Assembly: GCA_015066635.1 (NCBI GenBank) | Contig: SVOA01000003.1 | Span: 1 to 64,000, forward strand | Length of the DNA: 64,000 nt | Direction of reading: 5' to 3' | From: Oscillospiraceae bacterium | Lineage (GTDB): Bacteria > Bacillota > Clostridia > Oscillospirales > Acutalibacteraceae | In this document: one piece after another, positions 17,888-26,683 of the stretch | Position numbering within the stretch: the stretch's first letter is position 1 | Layout of the letters: every line of letters begins with the position of its first letter | Program-made: the position numbers and the translations under genes | The notes under the pieces: model-generated | The model's database searches: none | Seen by the model: only the letters and a program-made list of their open reading frames with translations | Told to the model about the DNA's origin: nothing

Positions 17888-19214
17888 TGCCAAGCTTTTT
17901 TACTTGAAAACTGTTTCTCTGATTGCAGTTCTCTCGCTTCTTTTTTCCGTATTTTCAATGAATGCGTATGCCGAGAGAAACTTCCAGGCCGAGATTGACG
18001 CTATCGAGAAAAAAATTGATGCGGCAAACAGCAAAAAAGCCGATCAGGAAAAAACTCAGGAAGAGCTTCAGGGAGATATAAATGATTTACAGAGTCAGCT
18101 TGATATATATCAGGAGAAAATTGATTCTCTCAATGATGAAATCAAGACCAAGGAGGCTACTATTGCTCAGTATGACAGCGAGATAGCCGCTCTTGACAGT
18201 GAAATCAACGCTGCCGACCTTCAAATCGAAAAGCTTAATCAGAAGATTGACGAGACTTATGAGCTTTTAAAGAACAGACTCAGAGCCTCATATATGGCAG
18301 GCGATATGTCAACTCTTGAGGTTTTGCTCGGTTCGACTGATTTTGAGTCCTTCCTGACACGTCTTGAGCTTCTTCAGGCTGTAGCAAAGCATGACAACGA
18401 TATGCTTGAATCTCTGCAGAATGATATTGAAGCTCTCAATGCCAAAAAGGAAGAAATATCGCAAAAGAAGGCTGCTCAGGAAGAGAAAAAGGCGGCCGCA
18501 GAGAGTGAAAAAGCAGAGGTTGTTTCCAAGAGAAGCGATGTTCAGGCCTCCTCCAATGCGGTTAAACAGAAACAGTCCGATATGGAAAAGAAATCGGACC
18601 AGATAAATAAAATAATAGCCAATCTCGACCAGAGTACAGAGGAATACAGAAAGGCTATTCAGCGAATTCAGCAACAGGAAGAAGAATTCAACAGACAGCA
18701 AAACGCAAAGCTGTCAACGGGCGGCGGCGTAATTATTGACCAGCCGACGAATTCCAATTACAAGGTTTCTTCTCAGGGTATGATTTGCCCCTTGCAGTAC
18801 TCAAACGCCAAGCTCAGTGCATGGTGGGGAAGCTATGCAGGCCACAAGGGAATTGATATTATTACCTCAGGCGGTACGGGCAATACATACGGCAAGGAAA
18901 TCAGAGCCGCGGCAGGCGGTACGGTTGTTTTTGCAGGTAAGGGAACAGGCTCTGCATGGAGCTACGGCAACTTTGTTACCATTGACCACGGTAACGGTGT
19001 CAGCACGCGTTATGCACATTGCAGTTCGGTTGCTGTTGCTTCAGGCGCTGAAGTTACTCAGGGACAGGTTATTGCCTATGTCGGCAATACGGGTAATGTT
19101 TACCCCGCGCCTACGGATGAAAACCCGCACGCGGGAGCACATCTTCACTTTGAAGTAATCGTTAACGGAAACCGTGTTAACCCCGAGCCCTGGATTCCTT
19201 CACTTCCTCATTAA
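17880..19214 (+). CDS. Exported M23 peptidoglycan hydrolase with coiled coil (PcsB/EnvC-like FtsEX partner)
   Basis: The 444-residue product has a signal peptide (residues 1-31, ending NAYA), a long coiled coil at about 32-260 and a C-terminal LytM/M23 domain at about 310-440. The zinc ligands are present (GHKGID and HLHFEV), as is the catalytic RYAH, so unlike E. coli EnvC it may be an active endopeptidase. Coiled coil plus hydrolase directly after ftsX is the PcsB/EnvC arrangement, in which FtsEX unlocks the enzyme at the septum. I chose ATG 17880 over the upstream TTG 17871, which is too close to the AAGGAG site. Confidence 0.88.
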   Translation: MSNAKLFYLKTVSLIAVLSLLFSVFSMNAYAERNFQAEIDAIEKKIDAANSKKADQEKTQEELQGDINDLQSQLDIYQEKIDSLNDEIKTKEATIAQYDSEIAALDSEINAADLQIEKLNQKIDETYELLKNRLRASYMAGDMSTLEVLLGSTDFESFLTRLELLQAVAKHDNDMLESLQNDIEALNAKKEEISQKKAAQEEKKAAAESEKAEVVSKRSDVQASSNAVKQKQSDMEKKSDQINKIIANLDQSTEEYRKAIQRIQQQEEEFNRQQNAKLSTGGGVIIDQPTNSNYKVSSQGMICPLQYSNAKLSAWWGSYAGHKGIDIITSGGTGNTYGKEIRAAAGGTVVFAGKGTGSAWSYGNFVTIDHGNGVSTRYAHCSSVAVASGAEVTQGQVIAYVGNTGNVYPAPTDENPHAGAHLHFEVIVNGNRVNPEPWIPSLPH

Positions 19215-19236
19215 CTATTAACCCGGAGGGGATTTA

Positions 19237-20445
19237 ATGAATAAAAAAATTCCATTAGGCGTTTCTCTGGCAGTTCTGTTTATTGCGATAGCCGTTACTG
19301 TTGCGATAACAATGTCCGTGTCAATGAATATGTATAATAAGCTGATTAAAGATTTGCCTAACCGCGCAAAGATTTACTCAAATGTTTCGGAAATAGACGA
19401 TATAATCAGAACGAATTATTACGGCTTTATCAATGAAAGTCTTTTGAATTCCGAAGTATATGCAGGTTATGCAGAGGGCTTAGGCGACAAATACAGCTAT
19501 TATCTCACAGCAGGAGATTATGAAGTTTATAAGAACGAGTTAAACGGAGATAAAGTCGGAATCGGCGTAATTGTTTTCTATAACGAAAACGACAATGCAA
19601 TCTATGTTTCCGAGGTTTCCGAGAATTCTCCCGCGGCTCAGAGCGGTATTTCAAAGGGCGACAAGATAATTGCCATTGATGAGGAACCGATTACCGCATA
19701 CAACTATAAGGAGCTTATTGATAAGCTTACGGGCGACAGACTCAGTTCCATATCCGTGCGTTTTGTTCACGACGGAAGTGAATCTGCGGCAGGCGTAGTC
19801 AAGGGATACAGTGCGCAGAGCGTTTATCCCTCAAAGAACGGTACGGTCGGCTATATTAAGATTACCGATTTCTTCTCGACAACTGCAGGACAGCTTAAAA
19901 AGGCGGTCAATTCGCTTATTTCCGACGGTGCGGCAAATATCATTATTGATTTGAGAGGAACGTCAAGCGGCACCATAGAATTTGCCGCAGAAACCCTTGA
20001 TGTGCTTGTCCCCGTTGCGAGCAGCGGAAACAGTGCGCTTGCTATTGCAAAGGATAAGGAAGGTAATGTCATTGATACTTTTACTTCCGATTCAGACAAT
20101 ATTCAGACTAAGATGATTATTCTTGTTAATTCCGAGACGTCGGGCCCCGCAGAGCTCTTTGCCTGTGACCTCCGTGATTTCGGTATGGCAACGTTAGTCG
20201 GTACAAATACAGCCGGCAACGGCACTATGCAGAAGGTGTTTGACCTTAGCAACGGCGGTGCGCTTGTACTGACTGTTGCAGAGATTACGCCATATATCAG
20301 CGAAAGCTATAACGGTGTTGGTCTCAAACCCGACTTTGAGGTTAAGCTTGCTCCCGAAAAGAATAAAATTCTTCCGATACTCGCACAGAGTGAGGATGAC
20401 CAGTATCAAAAGGCTTATGAGCTTCTTTCCGGTACAAACGCATAG
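19237..20445 (+). CDS. S41 (CtpA/Prc)-family PDZ protein with altered catalytic site
   Basis: The 402-residue product has an N-terminal signal anchor (about residues 8-30), a PDZ domain at about 105-185 (VGIGVIV, then SGISKGDKIIAI) and an S41 peptidase fold to about 385. The family uses a Ser-Lys dyad: Ser in a TASASE-type block and Lys in TFGKG. Here the blocks read ETSGPAE and NTAGNG, so the lysine is Asn and the serine is shifted or lost. It may be a non-catalytic scaffold. It lies 22 bases after the M23 hydrolase with an excellent GGAGGGG site, so it probably acts with FtsEX at the envelope. Confidence 0.82.
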   Translation: MNKKIPLGVSLAVLFIAIAVTVAITMSVSMNMYNKLIKDLPNRAKIYSNVSEIDDIIRTNYYGFINESLLNSEVYAGYAEGLGDKYSYYLTAGDYEVYKNELNGDKVGIGVIVFYNENDNAIYVSEVSENSPAAQSGISKGDKIIAIDEEPITAYNYKELIDKLTGDRLSSISVRFVHDGSESAAGVVKGYSAQSVYPSKNGTVGYIKITDFFSTTAGQLKKAVNSLISDGAANIIIDLRGTSSGTIEFAAETLDVLVPVASSGNSALAIAKDKEGNVIDTFTSDSDNIQTKMIILVNSETSGPAELFACDLRDFGMATLVGTNTAGNGTMQKVFDLSNGGALVLTVAEITPYISESYNGVGLKPDFEVKLAPEKNKILPILAQSEDDQYQKAYELLSGTNA

Positions 20446-20458
20446 TATTTAATAACAG

Positions 20459-20491
20459 CGCCTCGCATAGATTTATGCGAGGTGTTTTTTT
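20459..20491 (+). terminator. Intrinsic terminator whose 3' arm is the next gene's ribosome binding site
   Basis: CGCCTCGCATA pairs with TATGCGAGGTG around a GATT loop, followed by seven T residues. GAGGTG in the 3' arm is seven bases before the ATG at 20492, so the Shine-Dalgarno is paired whenever the hairpin forms. Confidence 0.8.
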
Positions 20492-21262
20492 ATGTTTGCA
20501 GTTATAAATGTTTTAAAGGATGAACGGCGTTTTATTAAGAGAATAAAAAATTCCGTAATAAAGCCGAAGCCCGAACTGTGCAGGGTAAATATCAAAGATG
20601 CATATCCTTTTTATTATCTTGAAATATGTGAAAAACAGCTTATAAATGATTATTCCGTTATAAAACAGCTTTTCGGCAGCGGTATAAAGTTTTATATATG
20701 CTGTAATTCATACCGTTTACCGTCCGATTTTCCGTATCCCGAGTTTAAATCAAACGCATTTAAAGAAAAGCTTCTTATAAATTCATCTCTTGACTGTATC
20801 GGAGGACTTAACACAAAAGATATGAATTTATGCGTAATTGACCCGAAAGCGCAATATACGGCAAATACGGACGATTTTATAAAGAATTGCAAAAACCTTA
20901 CGGTTATCACATATATCACACAGAAATATAAAATGATTAAGCAGGATATTTTTAATAAATGGGGAGCAACAGTTATTCTTAAAGACAGTATAACCGGTCT
21001 TGAAGAATATGACTGCGTCATATCTCCGTCGTTTTTAAAAAATTACCTTATCTGCAATTCGATGCTTTTAAAAAACGGCAGGGGAGAGACGGAGTTATAT
21101 AAGGGCAGTAAAACAGATTGCCCCGATTATATAAAACATTTAATTCCGCATTCTGCCGACAAAATGCAGTTTCTGTCTGCGCTGTACGAAATATCGGGAG
21201 TAAAATGTCTTGAAAACTGCCGTTTTACCGATTTCAGAGCGATAAAAACCATAAAGCAATAA
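20492..21262 (+). CDS. Conserved-looking hypothetical protein
   Basis: I do not recognise this 256-residue protein. It has no signal peptide or membrane span, is Lys/Ile/Cys-rich with about 13 cysteines, and alternates beta and alpha segments suggestive of a Rossmann-like fold (FYICCNSYRLP near 67, LTVITYIT near 135, GATVILKDS near 155). The start is supported only by a Shine-Dalgarno lying inside the preceding terminator. It is single-gene between that terminator and the greA promoter. Codon use resembles the neighbours, so recent transfer is not evident. Confidence 0.6.
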   Translation: MFAVINVLKDERRFIKRIKNSVIKPKPELCRVNIKDAYPFYYLEICEKQLINDYSVIKQLFGSGIKFYICCNSYRLPSDFPYPEFKSNAFKEKLLINSSLDCIGGLNTKDMNLCVIDPKAQYTANTDDFIKNCKNLTVITYITQKYKMIKQDIFNKWGATVILKDSITGLEEYDCVISPSFLKNYLICNSMLLKNGRGETELYKGSKTDCPDYIKHLIPHSADKMQFLSALYEISGVKCLENCRFTDFRAIKTIKQ

Positions 21263-21286
21263 TTTGCTATAAAATAGCCTAATCTC

Positions 21287-21315
21287 TTGACATTATCCGC
21301 TTTTTAAACTATAAT
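21287..21315 (+). promoter_or_regulatory. Full-consensus sigma-A promoter for greA
   Basis: TTGACA (21287-21292), 17 bases, then TATAAT (21310-21315): a perfect consensus in all three parts, the strongest promoter in the window. greA begins 43 bases downstream. Confidence 0.85.
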
Positions 21316-21358
21316 AATTTATCGTGTAAACGGAAAAACCGAAAGGAGTTTTTATAAA

Positions 21359-21832
21359 ATGTTACAGGAAACTTTACTTACTGCAGAAGGTCTCAAACAG
21401 TTACAGGACGAGCTCGAGCAGCTTAAAACCGTAGGCAGAAAAGAAGCTGCCGAAAAAATTAAGGTTGCAAGAAGCTACGGCGACCTTTCCGAAAACTCTG
21501 AATATGACGAGGCTATGAGCGACCAGGCTAAACTTGAAGCCCGTATCAGTGAAATTGAGAATTTAATTAAAAACGCAAAAATCTATGATGAGAACGCTAT
21601 CGGTACAGAGGCAGTTCATATAGGTTCAAAAGTTACGGTTACAAATACAGCAAAAAAGAAAAAGATGGAGTTTAAAATTGTCGGCTTTGCTCAGGCAGAC
21701 CCGGCAAACGGCAAAATTTCCGATGAAAGCCCTATCGGAAAAGCACTCATAGGACATAAGGTAGGCAATAAGGTTGAGGTTGAAACACCTAACGGCGTTG
21801 TTGTCTATAAAATAAATTCCATTGATAAATAA
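21359..21832 (+). CDS. greA: Transcription elongation factor GreA
   Basis: GreA rescues backtracked RNA polymerase by stimulating transcript cleavage. The 157-residue length is standard. The N-terminal coiled coil (residues about 1-75) holds the acidic tip, [13 protein letters not shown], and the C-terminal FKBP-like domain contains GSKVTV and [14 protein letters not shown]. The full-consensus promoter and AAAGGAG site indicate high expression. A terminator separates it from lysS, but greA-lysS adjacency is common in Firmicutes and read-through is likely. Confidence 0.96.
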   Translation: MLQETLLTAEGLKQLQDELEQLKTVGRKEAAEKIKVARSYGDLSENSEYDEAMSDQAKLEARISEIENLIKNAKIYDENAIGTEAVHIGSKVTVTNTAKKKKMEFKIVGFAQADPANGKISDESPIGKALIGHKVGNKVEVETPNGVVVYKINSIDK

Positions 21833-21838
21833 TTTTAC

Positions 21839-21864
21839 GGGCGGTTTATTCCGCCCTGTTTTTT
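21839..21864 (+). terminator. Intrinsic terminator between greA and lysS
   Basis: GGGCGG pairs with CCGCCC around TTTATT, followed by TGTTTTTT. There is no clear separate promoter for lysS, so partial read-through is expected. Confidence 0.8.
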
Positions 21865-21888
21865 AAAATACAGGAAGTGAGAAATAAT

Positions 21889-23814
21889 ATGGCACAGGAT
21901 AATAATCAAAATCAGATACAGGATGTTAACGAACTGCGTCAGATACGCCTTGATAAGCTTAATGAACTTCAGTCGGGCGGAAACGACCCGTTTGTTATTA
22001 CAAAATATGACGTTACTCATCACAGCTCCGACATAAGAGATAATTATGCCCAACTCGAGGGTAAGTCTGTATCCGTTGCAGGACGCATGATGTCCAAGAG
22101 AATTATGGGCAAGGCGTCCTTTTGCAATATTCAGGACTTAAAGGGAAATATTCAGTCTTATGTTGCAAGAGACAGCATAGGCGAGGAAGCTTACAAGGCC
22201 TTTAAAAAGCTTGATATAGGCGATATTATCGGTATTAAGGGCGAGGTATTTACAACAAAGACAGGCGAGATTTCTATTCACGCTTCGGAACTTGTATTGC
22301 TCTCAAAAAGTCTTCAGACATTGCCCGAGAAGTTCCACGGACTTACCGATACCGATACGCGTTACAGACAGAGATATATTGACCTTATAATGAATTCCGA
22401 GGTTAAGGATACATTTATCAAGCGCTCAAGGATAATCAGCGCCGTCAGACGTTATCTTGATTCGGAAGGTTTTATGGAGGTTGAGACGCCTATCCTTGTT
22501 TCCAATGCGGGCGGAGCGGCGGCAAGACCGTTCCTTACACATCACAACGCGCTTGACGAGGACTTCAAGTTGAGAATTTCACTTGAGCTTTACCTCAAGA
22601 GACTTATTGTAGGCGGTATGGAGAGAGTTTACGAAATCGGCAGAGTATTCCGCAACGAAGGACTTGATACGCGCCATAACCCCGAGTTTACGCTTATGGA
22701 GCTCTATCAGGCATATACCGATTATCACGGTATGATGGACCTTACGGAGAACCTTTACCGTTACGTTGCCAATGAGGTTTTAGGCACAACCAAAATCACA
22801 TACAACGGAATTGAAATGGATCTCGGCAAGCCCTTTGAAAGAATTACAATGACCGATGCCGTTAAGAAGTATTCGGGCGTTGACTTTAATGAGATTCATT
22901 CTCTTGATGAGGCGAGAAAGGCAGCCGACGAGCACCATGTCGATTATGAGGACAGACATGAAAAGGGAGATATTTTAAACCTTTTCTTTGAGGAATATGT
23001 TGAGGAGCATCTTATTCAGCCGACCTTTGTAATGGACCATCCCATTGAGATTTCTCCGCTTACAAAGAAGAAGCCGGGTAATCCCGAGCTTGTTGAGCGT
23101 TTTGAATTCTTTATGAACGGCTGGGAGATGGCAAACGCATATTCTGAGCTTAATGACCCGATAGACCAGCGTGAGCGTTTCAAGGCTCAGGAAGCTTTAC
23201 TTGCTAAGGGCGACGATGAGGCTCAGACCACAGATGAAGACTTCCTTTACGCGCTTGAACTCGGTATGCCTCCCACAGGAGGAATCGGTTTCGGTATAGA
23301 CAGAATGGTTATGCTGCTTACAGATTCATCCGCTATAAGGGATGTACTTCTTTTCCCGACAATGAAGCGTCTTGATAAGGACAGCTCAAAGCAGGAGTCA
23401 AAGGCAGAAAGCAATGATACGGCAGAACCCGAAGTCATTGACTTTTCAAAGGTTGTTATAGAACCCTTGTTTGAGGACGAGGTAGATTTCGATACCTTCT
23501 CAAAGAGCGACTTCCGTGCAGTAAAGGTACTTGAATGCGAAGCTGTACCGAAGTCAAAGAAGCTGCTTAAATTCACTCTTGATGACGGAACAGGCGAGAA
23601 CAGAACAATTCTCAGCGGTATTCATTCATTCTATGAACCTGAGGAGCTTATAGGCAAGACCTGTATAGCAATAGTAAATCTTCCTCCGAGAGCGATGATG
23701 GGAATTGAATCGTGCGGTATGCTTTTAAGCGCCGTTCACAGCGAGGACGGGGAGGAAAAGCTCCACCTGCTTACGGTTGACCCTCATATTCCCGCAGGCG
23801 CCAAGCTTTACTGA
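21889..23814 (+). CDS. lysS: Lysyl-tRNA synthetase (class II) fused to a C-terminal tRNA-binding domain
   Basis: LysS charges tRNA-Lys. Residues about 1-505 form the usual enzyme: an OB-fold anticodon-binding domain, then class II motif 1 (VETPIL), motif 2 ([21 protein letters not shown]) and motif 3 ([12 protein letters not shown]). After an acidic Ser/Lys linker, residues about 535-641 form an EMAPII/Trbp111-type tRNA-binding domain ([21 protein letters not shown], then [17 protein letters not shown]). That domain is normally attached to MetRS. I use ATG 21889 (MAQDNN), with AGGAAG upstream, rather than the earlier GTG. Confidence 0.93.
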   Translation: MAQDNNQNQIQDVNELRQIRLDKLNELQSGGNDPFVITKYDVTHHSSDIRDNYAQLEGKSVSVAGRMMSKRIMGKASFCNIQDLKGNIQSYVARDSIGEEAYKAFKKLDIGDIIGIKGEVFTTKTGEISIHASELVLLSKSLQTLPEKFHGLTDTDTRYRQRYIDLIMNSEVKDTFIKRSRIISAVRRYLDSEGFMEVETPILVSNAGGAAARPFLTHHNALDEDFKLRISLELYLKRLIVGGMERVYEIGRVFRNEGLDTRHNPEFTLMELYQAYTDYHGMMDLTENLYRYVANEVLGTTKITYNGIEMDLGKPFERITMTDAVKKYSGVDFNEIHSLDEARKAADEHHVDYEDRHEKGDILNLFFEEYVEEHLIQPTFVMDHPIEISPLTKKKPGNPELVERFEFFMNGWEMANAYSELNDPIDQRERFKAQEALLAKGDDEAQTTDEDFLYALELGMPPTGGIGFGIDRMVMLLTDSSAIRDVLLFPTMKRLDKDSSKQESKAESNDTAEPEVIDFSKVVIEPLFEDEVDFDTFSKSDFRAVKVLECEAVPKSKKLLKFTLDDGTGENRTILSGIHSFYEPEELIGKTCIAIVNLPPRAMMGIESCGMLLSAVHSEDGEEKLHLLTVDPHIPAGAKLY

Positions 23815-23815
23815 T

Positions 23816-24361
23816 ATGAAATACTTAAAGACAGTTACGCTCAAGAACGGAAAAGAGTTACTGTTAAGAAGCTGTAACGAAAATGATGCGCGTGAAGTTT
23901 TAGACGTTTTCAACACCACCCACGAAGAAACCGATTATTTACTGTCGTATCCCAACGAAAAGGGCTTTACGCTTGAAGATGAAGCCGAGTTTCTTAAAAT
24001 GATGGATAAAAGCGAAAACGAAACGGAAATACTCGCTTTTTTCGACGGCAAGCTTGTCGGTACGGCAGGCATATCATCCGTCGGTCAGCGGCTCAAAGTC
24101 AAACACCGTGCGGAATTCGGTATATCTGTTTTAAAAGATTACTGGGGGCTCGGCATCGGTTACGCTCTTACGGAAGCTGTTATTGAATGCGCCGAAACGG
24201 CAGGGTGTCTTCAGCTTGAACTTGAGGTCGTAGCCGATAACAGCAGGGCAATAAGTCTTTATAAAAAATTCGGCTTTACAGAATTCGGCAGAAATCCAAG
24301 AGGATTCAAAAATAAAGCAGGCGAGTTTCAGGAACTTGTTTATATGCGTTTTGAACTGTAA
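23816..24361 (+). CDS. GNAT-family N-acetyltransferase
   Basis: The 181-residue product has the GNAT fold: FGISVLKDYWGLGIGYALTEAVIECA near residues 100-125 contains the acetyl-CoA-binding Q/RxxGxG/A-like loop, here WGLGIGYAL, and LELEVVADNSRAISLYKKFGF near 140-160 is the conserved C-terminal strand-helix. The substrate is unknown. The architecture matches general acetyltransferases of the RimJ/RimL-like kind. The ATG lies two bases after the lysS stop with only a weak ribosome binding site, so it is probably translated by coupling. Confidence 0.85.
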   Translation: MKYLKTVTLKNGKELLLRSCNENDAREVLDVFNTTHEETDYLLSYPNEKGFTLEDEAEFLKMMDKSENETEILAFFDGKLVGTAGISSVGQRLKVKHRAEFGISVLKDYWGLGIGYALTEAVIECAETAGCLQLELEVVADNSRAISLYKKFGFTEFGRNPRGFKNKAGEFQELVYMRFEL

Positions 24362-24373
24362 AAGGAGATAATT

Positions 24374-25108
24374 ATGTTTGACGCTCTTACGGTTAAAAAT
24401 CAATGCGTTGAGTGGATAAGAAACTTTTTTGAAGAAAACGGAAAAGGCTGTAATGCGGTTGTCGGTATATCCGGCGGCAAGGACAGTTCAATAGTTGCCG
24501 CTTTGTGCGTTGAGGCACTCGGCAAAGACCGTGTTATAGGCGTGCTTATGCCTAACGGCGAGCAGCACGATATTGATATGGCAAAGCTGCTCGTTGAGCA
24601 TCTCGGCATTAAGCACTATGTTGTAAATATCAAAGACGCTGTTGAAGGCGTTATCAGAAGTATTCCTTTTCCTCTTGAGAAGCAGTCGCTTATAAATCTG
24701 CCTCCGAGAATCCGTATGGCAACGCTTTATGCCGTTTCTCAGAGTAATAACGGCAGAGTTGCAAATACCTGCAATCTCTCCGAGGACTGGGTTGGATATT
24801 CCACAAGATACGGTGATTCTGTAGGAGATTTCAGCCCTTGCTCAAACTTAACCGTTGCCGAAATGAAACAGATAGGCAGACTTTTAAAGCTTCCCGACGT
24901 TCTTGTAGATAAGGTTCCCATTGACGGGCTTTGCGGCAAAACCGATGAGGACAACCTCGGCTTTACCTATGCTGTTCTTGACCGCTATATCAGAACGGGG
25001 GAGATAGATGACCCCGAAATAAAGGAGCGTATTGACAGAATGCATAAAAACAACCTTTTTAAGCTCGAGGTTATGCCTTCCTTCAAACCTGATATAAAAT
25101 ATGAATAA
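24374..25108 (+). CDS. nadE: NH3-dependent NAD+ synthetase
   Basis: NadE converts deamido-NAD to NAD using ammonia and ATP in the last step of NAD biosynthesis. The ATP pyrophosphatase loop GISGGKDSS is at residues 31-39. CNLSEDWVGY and GDFSPCSNLTV near 130-155 and PIDGLCGKTDEDNLGFTYAVLDRY near 180-200 are family segments. At 244 residues it lacks the glutaminase domain of the larger form, so ammonia is supplied free. It is 12 bases after the GNAT gene with an AAGGAG site. Confidence 0.95.
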   Translation: MFDALTVKNQCVEWIRNFFEENGKGCNAVVGISGGKDSSIVAALCVEALGKDRVIGVLMPNGEQHDIDMAKLLVEHLGIKHYVVNIKDAVEGVIRSIPFPLEKQSLINLPPRIRMATLYAVSQSNNGRVANTCNLSEDWVGYSTRYGDSVGDFSPCSNLTVAEMKQIGRLLKLPDVLVDKVPIDGLCGKTDEDNLGFTYAVLDRYIRTGEIDDPEIKERIDRMHKNNLFKLEVMPSFKPDIKYE

Positions 25109-25114
25109 TATTTT

Positions 25115-25145
25115 AAAATCCTCTGAATTTTCAGAGGATTTTTTT
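25115..25145 (+). terminator. Intrinsic terminator after nadE
   Basis: AAAATCCTCTGA pairs with TCAGAGGATTTT around ATTT, with further T residues. Confidence 0.85.
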
Positions 25146-25153
25146 AAAATACA

Positions 25154-25183
25154 TTGACATCGGGAATTTGATATTGATATAAT
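25154..25183 (+). promoter_or_regulatory. Strong promoter for the polysaccharide deacetylase
   Basis: TTGACA (25154-25159), 18 bases, then an extended TGATATAAT (TATAAT at 25178-25183). Confidence 0.75.
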
Positions 25184-25189
25184 ATCAAA
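25167..25189. promoter_or_regulatory. Perfect 9-bp palindrome over the -10 element (candidate operator)
   Basis: TTTGATATT (25167-25175) and AATATCAAA (25181-25189) are exact inverted repeats separated by GATAT. They cover the whole -10 element of the deacetylase promoter, so a bound dimeric repressor would block RNA polymerase. Confidence 0.5.
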
Positions 25190-25203
25190 CAGGATGTGAT
25201 CGG

Positions 25204-26139
25204 ATGAAAGAATCATCAAAGAAAACTACGGCTGTAATTGTGATACTGTGCATTTTAATCGTACTGTTATCGGGATTCGCCGGATACCTTTATAAACTGA
25301 ATCTTGACTCGCGCGCTGCCGAAACCGATTTACGGATAAAGGCATCAAACGAGGCATCGTCATACCGTGATGAAATCAGTAATGCTGTTTCTGAAGCGGA
25401 GTCATACAGTGCTGCCATAGACGAGAATAATGCCGTTCATGAGAGTGAAAAGGCTGAGTTATATAATAGAATTGAAGATTTAAACAGACAGCTTCTACTG
25501 AAGCTCGGTACCAATAAAATTATTTACCTGACTTTTGATGACGGTCCGTCGCCTGTAACGCCGCAGATTTTGCAGATTCTTGACAACTACGGTATTAAGG
25601 CGACTTTTTTTGTCAAGAATAATCCCGGCTATAACCAGTATATGACTGAGATTGTCAACAGAGGAAACGCTATTGCGTTACATTCGTCAACGCACAACTA
25701 TAAAAAGATTTACTCGTCCGATGAGGCTTTTTATGCCGACTTGCAGGAAATATCCGATATTGTTTATGCCAATACGGGTGTTCGCTCAAATATAATGAGA
25801 TTTCCGGGCGGCAGCAGCAATACTGTCAGCAGAAAGTATAATGAGGGTATTATGTCAAGGCTGACGAAGGGCGTTACGGAAAGAGGATATCATTACTTTG
25901 ACTGGAATTGCTGTTCGGATGACGCAACGGGAAATACCGTTCCCGTTGAGAGGATAGTAGAGGCGTCAAAAAAGCTTCCGTCGGCAAATACCGTTGTCGT
26001 GCTGTTTCACGATTCATCGTCAAAGACAACAACCGTTGAGGCTTTGCCGCAGATTATAGAGTATTACAGCAGTCTCGGTTACAGCTTCGGCGTTATCACT
26101 TCTTCAACGCCTCAGATTCATCACGGAGTCAACAATTAA
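25204..26139 (+). CDS. Membrane-anchored polysaccharide deacetylase (NodB family)
   Basis: The 311-residue product has an N-terminal membrane anchor (about residues 9-30), a coiled-coil stalk at about 38-97 and a NodB/CE4 domain at about 105-295. The metal site is complete: TFDDGP near 110, HSSTH near 158 and RFPGGSSN near 198, and a final LFHDSS near 267. Such enzymes remove N-acetyl groups from peptidoglycan or muramic acid residues outside the cell. Homologues include PdaA/PgdA-type enzymes. It is a single-gene unit behind a strong promoter and a candidate operator. Confidence 0.88.
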   Translation: MKESSKKTTAVIVILCILIVLLSGFAGYLYKLNLDSRAAETDLRIKASNEASSYRDEISNAVSEAESYSAAIDENNAVHESEKAELYNRIEDLNRQLLLKLGTNKIIYLTFDDGPSPVTPQILQILDNYGIKATFFVKNNPGYNQYMTEIVNRGNAIALHSSTHNYKKIYSSDEAFYADLQEISDIVYANTGVRSNIMRFPGGSSNTVSRKYNEGIMSRLTKGVTERGYHYFDWNCCSDDATGNTVPVERIVEASKKLPSANTVVVLFHDSSSKTTTVEALPQIIEYYSSLGYSFGVITSSTPQIHHGVNN

Positions 26140-26269
26140 ATTTTGTATATATTTAATATTATTATCTAACTGTGATTGTCATTTTGCACAAAGTTTTGGT
26201 TTTTAATTCTTGTAATTTGGAAAACCATCCGAATTATTGCCAAAACTACCATATATCGTGTCAAAATTG

Positions 26270-26297
26270 TTGACGGGGACAAGATTTGTGGTATAAT
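26270..26297 (+). promoter_or_regulatory. Promoter for ptsH
   Basis: TTGACG (26270-26275), 16 bases, then extended TGGTATAAT (TATAAT at 26292-26297). The ptsH start codon is 52 bases further. Confidence 0.65.
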
Positions 26298-26349
26298 ATG
26301 TTAATGAAAATGAAGTTATTTAATGATTCAGATATGGGGAGATAATAAT

Positions 26350-26616
26350 ATGTATACAAAAGATGTTCTTGTTCAAAATCAGGTTGGTCTCCACGCTCGT
26401 CCGGCTACTTTCTTTATTCAGAAGGCAAACGAGTTCAAGTCGTCCATCTGGGTTGAGAAGGAAGAGAGAAGAGTAAATGCTAAGAGTTTGCTCGGTGTAC
26501 TTTCTCTGGGCATTATGGGCGGAACCGAGATTCGCATTATTGCAAGCGGTCCTGACGAGGAACAGTCTGTTGACGAGCTTGTTAAACTTGTTGAATCGGG
26601 CTTTTCCGAGGAATAA
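26350..26616 (+). CDS. ptsH: HPr phosphocarrier protein
   Basis: The 88-residue product has both regulatory sites of HPr: His15 in GLHARPA, phosphorylated by enzyme I, and Ser46 in NAKSLLGVLSLG, phosphorylated by HPr kinase. Presence of His15 argues against Crh, which has Gln there. No enzyme I or PTS permease is in the window, so in this organism it may serve carbon catabolite control as much as sugar import. The hprK gene lies at the far right of the window. I use ATG 26350, which follows GGGGAGAT; an upstream in-frame ATG at 26323 has no ribosome binding site. Confidence 0.92.
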   Translation: MYTKDVLVQNQVGLHARPATFFIQKANEFKSSIWVEKEERRVNAKSLLGVLSLGIMGGTEIRIIASGPDEEQSVDELVKLVESGFSEE

Positions 26617-26632
26617 TTAAAAACACATATTT

Positions 26633-26662
26633 AACACCGAATTTATTTCGGTGTTTTATTTT
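26633..26662 (+). terminator. Intrinsic terminator after ptsH
   Basis: AACACCGAA pairs with TTCGGTGTT, followed by a T-rich tract that runs into the uvrC ribosome binding site. Confidence 0.8.
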
Positions 26663-26683
26663 TTAAAAGGGGAGGTGCTTTAA

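Noticed and set aside
23777..23815. A longer start for the GNAT gene overlapping the end of lysS
   Set aside because: The 13 extra residues are the out-of-frame reading of the conserved lysS C-terminus, and the ATG at 23816 fits the family start better.
26350..26616. Annotation of the HPr-like protein as Crh
   Set aside because: Crh has Gln at position 15; this protein has the phosphorylatable His in GLHARPA.
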